Shown here: positions 5,584-9,403 of the stretch, piece after piece
Layout of the letters: the number at the start of each line of letters is the position of its first letter
Position numbering within the stretch: the first letter of the stretch is position 1
Assembly: GCA_030685015.1 (NCBI GenBank)
Contig: JAUXWS010000011.1
Coordinates: 1-9,403, forward strand
DNA length: 9,403 bases
Direction of reading: 5' to 3'
DNA from: a bacterium
GTDB lineage: Bacteria > CAIWAD01
Notes under the pieces: generated by a model
Seen by the model: the letters and a program-made list of their open reading frames with translations, nothing else
Database searches by the model: none
Told to the model about the DNA's origin: nothing
Translations under genes and position numbers: made by a program

Positions 5584-5939
5584 GGCAGGTCCGCCGGGGC
5601 TTGGTCCAGGAGGCGGGCCATTTTGGCGGCCACCAGCTCGGGCGGATAGACTTCTAGCAACCACTCACCCACCTGATGGGCGACCAGGCGGTAGGCCTCG
5701 CGCTCGCCGTACTTGGTGGCGCTGCGGGCAATGACCAGGACCCGGCCGTTCACCTGCACGCGGCCCTCCCAGCGCTCGCGTGAGCCACGGTGCCCGGGCT
5801 GCCGGCTGGAGACACGGTACAGGTAGGCGCCCTCGGCAATCCGCGCTGCCAGCGTGTCCGGCGGCTTGCCCGCGGCCACACGTCGCAGGGCGCGCAGGGT
5901 ACGCATGGCTTGGGCACCGGGGCTTGTGCTGCGTGTCAT
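5580..5939 (-). CDS. AP2-like DNA-binding protein, 119 aa
   Basis: The ATG at 5939 overlaps the preceding stop (ATGA), with AGGAG about nine bases upstream. The core at residues 40-95 reads as strands 'YLYRVSSRQ', 'RWEGRVQVNGRVLVIARS', then 'KYGEREAYRLVAHQVGEWL'. This is the AP2/integrase-type DNA-binding pattern: a strand with Trp, a 'VNGR' turn, a basic strand, then the KYG-x-x-EA-x-x-LA helix seen in AP2 domains of phage HNH endonucleases, integrases and apicomplexan factors. The N-terminus (res 1-30) is basic. There is no HNH or recombinase domain. It overlaps the putative histone-fold gene and probably binds DNA alongside it. The assignment is by pattern only. Confidence 0.6.
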   Translation of the reverse strand: MTRSTSPGAQAMRTLRALRRVAAGKPPDTLAARIAEGAYLYRVSSRQPGHRGSRERWEGRVQVNGRVLVIARSATKYGEREAYRLVAHQVGEWLLEVYPPELVAAKMARLLDQAPADLP

Positions 5940-6244
5940 GGCCGTTTCTCCTGGCTGGTGGAGCGGACCATGTAGCGGGCCAGGACGGGCGTGAGGCGTG
6001 GCCGCTTCTCACCCGTGGCGCGGATCAGATCCAGGCGATTCTGCAGGTGCGCTTCCAGCTCGCTTGCCAGTGCCTGGAACGCGTACTCCGACACCTGGGT
6101 GAAGCCCGCCTTGGCGGCCAGCTCGCGCACCTTGCTGCGGTTGATGAGGAGGATGCGCGGCTTGCTGCGGGGCCGCCGCGTCTTCGGCGTCTCGCTGCCG
6201 GCCGGATCCAGTGGACCGAAGGGGTCGATGGCCGCGTTGGTCAT
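5936..6244 (-). CDS. Putative histone-fold protein, 102 aa
   Basis: The ATG at 6244 overlaps the methyltransferase stop (ATGA). Residues 1-30 are a Pro/Arg-rich tail ('KTRRPRSKPR'). Residues 31-92 fit a single histone fold: 'INRSKVRELAAKAG' (helix 1), loop 'FTQVS', a 27-residue helix 2 from 'EYAFQALASELEAHL' to 'RATGEK', loop 'RPRLT', then helix 3 'PVLARYM'. The 'KVREL', 'VSEYAFQAL' and R-x-T-before-helix-3 features match bacterial and archaeal histones, where the pattern is K/R-S-K-V-x-E, V-S-x-D-A/F and R-K-T-V-x-x-x-D. The usual Asp after R-x-T is Ala here. The molecule probably dimerises and binds DNA. It is directly coupled to the methyltransferase. The fold is inferred by pattern and not proven. 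Confidence 0.6.
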   Translation of the reverse strand: MTNAAIDPFGPLDPAGSETPKTRRPRSKPRILLINRSKVRELAAKAGFTQVSEYAFQALASELEAHLQNRLDLIRATGEKRPRLTPVLARYMVRSTSQEKRP

Positions 6245-7149
6245 GCCGCCCTCCGGATCGCGCGTAGGATGTCTGCGGCCACTGGCGGGACAACCGCGTT
6301 CCCAAGCAGATGGATGGCCAGCCGGCGCTGGGGTGGCAGCTGGTAGGAGGCGGGGAAACCCATCCCGGCACGCAGCTCGGCTGGGGTCAGCATGCGCATG
6401 TGGTCGTTGTCCACGAGGGCCCAACGATCCAGAGTGGTGATGGTGCCCAGGGGTAAGTCCAGGCTGCGGCCCGATTTCCAGCTTCCGTAGTAGCCCATGA
6501 GAAATCGAGGCCCCAACTCACGGCGCCCGCGCTCAATCCGTGCAAGGGTGGCCGCGGCGCGGCCTGGCTTGTTGACGACGCTCCAGCTTCCGCCTTCCGG
6601 ATCCAGGATGACTTTGGCCGGTACGTGTGGCTGGCGGCCAAGCTTCAGCTTCAGAGGAGAGCGGCTGCGCGTGGCCAGGATGAACAAACGGCGACGATGC
6701 TGGGGCACGCCGTGGTCGGCCGCATCTACCAAGTGGGGCGCCATTGCGTAGCCCAACGCCTCCAGGGCGGCGCGCCAGGCGCCGAACAGGACCCAGTTGG
6801 CGAACTCGGGCACGTTTTCCACCAGCACCATGGGCGGTCGGTGATACTCCGCGGCGGAGATGACGGCCCAGGCAGTGGACCGCGCCGCGTCGTGGTGCGG
6901 TCGGTCCTTCCCGCGTGCCCTGCTGTGGCCTTGGCATGCCGGGCTGGCCAGGAGGATGTCGTGGGCCGGCACCTGGGACCAATCTGCCTGGTGGAGATCC
7001 TGGCAGAGGTGCTGCGCCCCTGGGTGGTTGGCTGCATGGATCGCTACGGCGGCAGGCCAGTGGTTGCCTGCCCAGAGCACATGGACACCCGCCAGTTCTG
7101 CGCCAGTGGTGAATCCGCCGGCACCAGCGAAGAGGTCGATGGCTGTCAT
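6241..7149 (-). CDS. C5-cytosine DNA methyltransferase, 302 aa
   Basis: The ATG at 7149 overlaps the upstream stop (ATGA) and has GGAGG seven bases before it. It transfers a methyl group from S-adenosylmethionine to carbon 5 of cytosine in DNA. Motif I 'DLFAGAGGFTTG' is at 5-16 and motif IV 'SPACQGHS' at 69-76 with the catalytic Cys72. Motif VI 'VENVPEF' (Glu111) follows, motif VIII is Q150-x-R152-x-R154, motif IX is 'RMLTPAELRAGMGFP' at 252-266, and motif X 'LLGNAVVPPVA' is at 281-291. Between VIII and IX only about 95 residues remain for target recognition. The usual Pro-Cys is Ala-Cys here. No endonuclease lies beside it, so it is probably solitary, serving to mask phage DNA from host restriction or to mark it. 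Confidence 0.93.
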   Translation of the reverse strand: MTAIDLFAGAGGFTTGAELAGVHVLWAGNHWPAAVAIHAANHPGAQHLCQDLHQADWSQVPAHDILLASPACQGHSRARGKDRPHHDAARSTAWAVISAAEYHRPPMVLVENVPEFANWVLFGAWRAALEALGYAMAPHLVDAADHGVPQHRRRLFILATRSRSPLKLKLGRQPHVPAKVILDPEGGSWSVVNKPGRAAATLARIERGRRELGPRFLMGYYGSWKSGRSLDLPLGTITTLDRWALVDNDHMRMLTPAELRAGMGFPASYQLPPQRRLAIHLLGNAVVPPVAADILRAIRRAA

Positions 7150-7439
7150 TGCCTCGCCTCCCGGCCTGGCGCTCCCCATTTGCGTTCGCGCAGCCATTCG
7201 AGCAGGTCCAGCCCATCCGTCGGCCCCTGGCGCCACTCGGCGTCAACGCGGCGGCGCACACGGGCGCGGGCCCGCCGGGCCTTCACGTCCTCGCGCAGGG
7301 TCGTTGGCATGCCCGCCATGAGGCGTTCGGCAGCCGCGCGCATCTCCTTGTCGATGGCGATGAGGGTTTCAACGGTGCCTGTGTAGGGCCGTCCCATGAA
7401 GGAGTGGGCGGCCTCGTGGCGGCAGGTGCGCTCAGGCAT
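7146..7439 (-). CDS. Basic 97-aa protein with HEAAH motif, unknown
   Basis: The ATG at 7439 lies eight bases inside the preceding gene; the longer frame reaching 7640 is overlap with that gene. The protein starts 'MPERTC' and has HEAAH at residues 8-12, an HExxH pattern, but the surrounding sequence lacks the rest of a known metalloprotease fold, so no enzyme is claimed. Residues 22-45 form a helix ('TLIAIDKEMRAAAERLMAG') and 47-70 a strongly basic helix ('REDVKARRARARVRRRV'). The C-terminus has 'GLDLLEWLRERKWG'. It immediately precedes and overlaps the methyltransferase. The basic helix suggests nucleic-acid binding. Family unknown. Confidence 0.65.
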   Translation of the reverse strand: MPERTCRHEAAHSFMGRPYTGTVETLIAIDKEMRAAAERLMAGMPTTLREDVKARRARARVRRRVDAEWRQGPTDGLDLLEWLRERKWGAPGREARQ

Positions 7440-8007
7440 GGTGGGCCTTCGTGCACGCGCTGCAGAGGTCAGGTTCAACCCAGTAGCAGCCGCCGGCGCA
7501 GGCGTGGTGCTCCGTGCAGCCACAGACGCGGCAAGCCGGGCCAGCGACCTGCTGTGGGCGGCTGGGACGCTGCCTTCGCGCCTTGGGCATGCCTTGCCCG
7601 GGGTCTTCCTGCCCCTGGTGCTGGGCGCGCAGAAAGGCATGGATCTGGCCGGTGATGCGCTTGGCGGCGCTGGTCAGGTGCTTGTAGTCCACGGGGCCAT
7701 GGGTGTCGATGGCGCTCTTGACGGCGCCCCGCACCAAGCGGTCCAGCTCGGTCTTCGAGACGGTCCGACAGCGCAGGGCCACCAGGTGCGGCAGTTCGTC
7801 CAGCGGCGTGGTGCGCGGGACGTTTAGGGCATCCATGACGGCGGCCAGGATCTCCGCGTAGGTCGGGCCGGACCTGCCGGTCTTGGTCGCAGGGCGTGGG
7901 CAGGCGCGGGACTGCTGCTCCCAGGCTTGCTGCTGGACCTGCCCCACGAGCAGGCTGTCGTGGGGTGTGAGGTCGCTCCGTCGCCGGGCAGGCGATTGGG
8001 GTTTCAC
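7432..8007 (-). CDS. Protein with C-terminal seven-cysteine cluster, 191 aa
   Basis: It starts with GTG at 8007, overlapping the preceding stop as GTGA, behind a good GGAGGG five bases away. Residues 45-125 are helical, with 'PTYAEILAAVMDALNV', 'LPHLVALRCRTVSKTELDRL' and 'DYKHLTSAAKRITGQ'. After a Gln/Arg-rich linker (130-155) comes a cysteine cluster: 159, 162, 164, 170, 174, 182 and 185 ('CRVCGC' ... 'CAGGCYWVEPDLCSAC'). This compact C-x2-C-x-C-x5-C-x3-C-x7-C-x2-C block with 'WVEPDLCSAC' is a recurring module at the ends of phage and plasmid proteins and most likely binds zinc. The helical part matches no family I can name. Confidence 0.72.
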   Translation of the reverse strand: MKPQSPARRRSDLTPHDSLLVGQVQQQAWEQQSRACPRPATKTGRSGPTYAEILAAVMDALNVPRTTPLDELPHLVALRCRTVSKTELDRLVRGAVKSAIDTHGPVDYKHLTSAAKRITGQIHAFLRAQHQGQEDPGQGMPKARRQRPSRPQQVAGPACRVCGCTEHHACAGGCYWVEPDLCSACTKAHHA

Positions 8008-8333
8008 AAGGCCCTCCAGTCTCGTTTGGGGCGTCGCTTATCCCGGGCCAGGACGACCCGGGGGTCATTGGCGGGGAGGGTACGCGCGCGTTTGCCCTGG
8101 GCGAGCAGCGCGCAAGGCTTCCAGTCGATGACCAGTCCATTGCTGCCATCCGGCCAGACCTTCACCCGGCAGGTGTAGCGGCCCAGGTTGGGCAGCGACA
8201 GGAACTCGTCCGCGTCCAGCTCGTCCAGCTGGTACCGCAGGACGTCCAGCACGTCGCGGACGGCGCGCTCGGCCTCCAGGACCGTGTAGCCGTGCATGGC
8301 GCGCAGGTGGTCGATGAGGATGCGGCTGGTCAT
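8004..8333 (-). CDS. HU/IHF-like DNA-binding protein, 109 aa, short arm
   Basis: The start is the ATG at 8333, one base after the preceding stop; a longer in-frame start would run back over the upstream gene. The order matches HU/IHF: a helix 'LRAMHGYTVLEAERAVRDVL' (10-29) like 'GLSKAEAERAL', a second helix 'LRYQLDELDADEF', then 'LSLPNLGRYTCRVKVW' (46-60), equivalent to 'LPGFGTF-x-V-x', and 'VIDWKPCALLAQGKRAR' (68-84), like the end 'VPAFKPGKALK'. The beta arm is reduced to about 'PDGSNG' and lacks the Arg-Asn-Pro tip that intercalates in HU. A basic 25-residue tail follows. It probably binds DNA as a dimer. Confident in the family resemblance, less so in function because of the missing tip. 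Confidence 0.58.
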   Translation of the reverse strand: MTSRILIDHLRAMHGYTVLEAERAVRDVLDVLRYQLDELDADEFLSLPNLGRYTCRVKVWPDGSNGLVIDWKPCALLAQGKRARTLPANDPRVVLARDKRRPKRDWRAL

Positions 8334-8334
8334 G

Positions 8335-9006
8335 TCAAGCGTTCCCGAAGGGGTCGTCTTCTTCGGGGTCGTCGATGATCGAGTCCAGGTTCTCACCCTC
8401 TCCTTCGTTTTCCTGATGAAGCCACCCGCCATGTATCAGCCCACCCGCGCCCGCGGTGGAATCCGCCGGCGACGCGGTCTGCGTTTCGGCCGTGGTCGCG
8501 CACGGGGTCGGCTGCGGGATCTGCGGGGCCTCGCCCTTGCCGGTCCAGACCAGGGTCACGCGACCGGTCAGCTCGTCGAAGTCGCCTCGCCAAGGCATCT
8601 CATGGGCGAAGAGGGGCCAGCGGCCGCGCAGGCCGTTCAGGTCTTCCACCGGCTGCTTGAGCTTCTTGAGCTGGCTCTTCACCAGGGCAATGGTGACCTG
8701 CAGCTTGAGCAGGTCGCGCGTCTTCTCGGCGGACTCCAGGCCGGTCCGCGCCTCCTCGGCCTCGCGCAGGAGGCCTCCGAAGAAGCGGCTCCAGTAGACG
8801 CAGCTGGTCATCTCCTGCTGCTGTTGCAGCTCCTGCACCAGGCGATCGTAGGCCGTGCAGTCGGAGGTGGTGGGTCCGCCCTTGCCCTTCGGCTTGGACT
8901 CCTTCTCCGCGCCGCCCGTCTGCGCGGACTCCTGCTCCGTCGTGGCGGACATCTCGGGGTTCAGCGGGACCACGTTGTCCACGGTGGTCTTCTTCGCGCG
9001 TGCCAT
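8335..9006 (-). CDS. 223-aa protein with acidic SSB-like tail, unknown
   Basis: The ATG at 9006 has AAGAGGAG about five bases upstream. Residues 1-48 are a Thr/Lys/Glu-rich disordered segment. Residues 52-125 form helices ('YDRLVQELQQQQEM', 'LREAEEARTGLE', 'ALVKSQLKKLKQPVEDL'), followed by a small strand region 'DELTGRVTLVWTG'. A Thr/Ala/Pro linker leads to the final 'DSIIDDPEEDDPFGNA'. That acidic end with DPF resembles the C-terminal tail (DDDIPF) that SSB proteins use to recruit partners, though here it is not at the very end. No OB fold is visible, so I do not call it an SSB. One base separates it from the HU-like gene, so the two are coupled. Confidence 0.68.
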   Translation of the reverse strand: MARAKKTTVDNVVPLNPEMSATTEQESAQTGGAEKESKPKGKGGPTTSDCTAYDRLVQELQQQQEMTSCVYWSRFFGGLLREAEEARTGLESAEKTRDLLKLQVTIALVKSQLKKLKQPVEDLNGLRGRWPLFAHEMPWRGDFDELTGRVTLVWTGKGEAPQIPQPTPCATTAETQTASPADSTAGAGGLIHGGWLHQENEGEGENLDSIIDDPEEDDPFGNA

Positions 9007-9034
9007 GGGGTCTCCTCTTGGCTGTGTTGGGGTG

Positions 9035-9403
9035 TCACTTGGTCAGGGGCTTGCCCAGGTAGGCCTGGGACGCGTTGTCGAGGTGCTGGATGGCGTCTTG
9101 CCGCAGCGTGGTCTCGCGCTGGCGGCTGGGCTCCATGACGTGCAGGAGCTCGCGGGCGGCGGCGATCTCGTGGAGCATGACGCCCACCCGGGCGATGCTG
9201 GGCGCCAGGGTGTTCCGCGCGTCCAGGCCGGCGCCATCCGCCACGCGTTCGGCCAGCACACTGGACTCCAGGAAGCCCAGCTCTCCCGTCCCTTGGATGG
9301 CTTCTGCCACCAGCTTGAGGGCGGCCGCCGCGGCCTCGGAGGTCTGGGCGGTGGCGGCGGATGCGTCCATCAGCCCGCGGGACAGGTGGGTGCGCCAGGC
9401 CAG
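9035..9403 (-). CDS. Unknown helical protein, 5' end beyond window
   Basis: The frame is open to the right edge (11 codons before the first ATG at 9370), and that ATG has no ribosome site, so the true start probably lies outside; if the ATG is used the product is 111 aa. The visible sequence is Ala-rich and helical: 'TSEAAAAALKLVAEAIQGTG', then 'LAERVADGAGLDARNTL', 'VGVMLHEIAAARELLHVM' and a charged C-terminus 'LRQDAIQHLDNASQAYLGK'. The stop (9037-9035) is 28 bases before the next gene. The sequence gives no metal site, signal peptide or membrane segment, and no family is recognised. Confidence 0.65.
   Translation of the reverse strand: MAWRTHLSRGLMDASAATAQTSEAAAAALKLVAEAIQGTGELGFLESSVLAERVADGAGLDARNTLAPSIARVGVMLHEIAAARELLHVMEPSRQRETTLRQDAIQHLDNASQAYLGKPLTK

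Noticed and set aside
4826-5734. Plus-strand open frame of 302 codons.
   Set aside because: It spans three minus-strand genes joined by short overlaps or a 2-base gap, and its product is low-complexity with no domain.
7150-7236. A longer N-terminus for the methyltransferase.
   Set aside because: Motif I sits right after the ATG at 7149, which has GGAGG at the proper distance; the upstream part overlaps the previous gene.
6241-8007. A restriction-modification system.
   Set aside because: The neighbours of the methyltransferase show no endonuclease motifs; they look like small DNA-binding or zinc proteins.
1-9403. CRISPR arrays, tRNA or rRNA genes, insertion sequences.
   Set aside because: I saw no regularly spaced repeats, cloverleaf sequences, ribosomal RNA segments, transposase or terminal inverted repeats.

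Overview
The window is GC-rich DNA packed with short genes on the minus strand. It reads as part of a bacteriophage or prophage accessory/early region, or a similar mobile element. Reasons: about 20 genes run in one direction, most unrecognised and under 200 codons; nearly every junction is a 4- or 8-base start/stop overlap; several products are small zinc-ribbon, coiled-coil or DNA-binding proteins; and there is a solitary DNA cytosine methyltransferase. No capsid, tail, portal, terminase, polymerase, integrase, rRNA or tRNA gene is visible, so the phage assignment is inference. Shine-Dalgarno sites of the AGGAG type and normal stop usage indicate a bacterial host with the standard code. I cannot name the host.

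Layout, in transcription order (right to left). The right edge (9403-7146) holds a partial gene of unknown function, a 223-aa protein with an acidic SSB-like tail, a short HU/IHF-like protein, a protein ending in a seven-cysteine cluster, and a 97-aa basic protein. Next is the C5-cytosine methyltransferase (7149-6241). It overlaps a 102-aa protein whose C-terminal half matches the pattern of bacterial/archaeal histone folds, followed by an AP2-like protein, an unknown, and a zinc-ribbon/winged-helix protein. The largest gene (4712-3288) encodes a C10 (streptopain/SpeB-type) cysteine protease with its propeptide and a C-terminal FnIII-like domain, but no signal peptide. A cysteine-rich protein follows.

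The stretch 2893-2372 is lower in GC and open on both strands in exactly opposed codons, so which strand is coding is uncertain. The left part (2375-473) is a run of small proteins: a 59-aa protein, a beta-barrel/coiled-coil protein, two more coiled-coil proteins, a two-helix membrane protein, a zinc ribbon and a very basic peptide. The only real intergenic gap (357-472) contains a 15-base palindrome and precedes a secreted FnIII-like protein cut by the left edge. Its FnIII-like domain resembles the one on the C10 protease.

Working together: the chain looks like a single translationally coupled transcript whose promoter lies to the right of the window. The recognisable functions are DNA modification (methyltransferase), DNA architecture (HU-like and histone-fold-like), DNA binding/regulation (AP2-like, winged helix, zinc ribbons) and proteolysis (C10 protease). 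The most interesting features are the putative phage histone-fold protein, the leaderless C10 protease and its shared FnIII domain, and the double-stranded coding ambiguity at 2372-2893.
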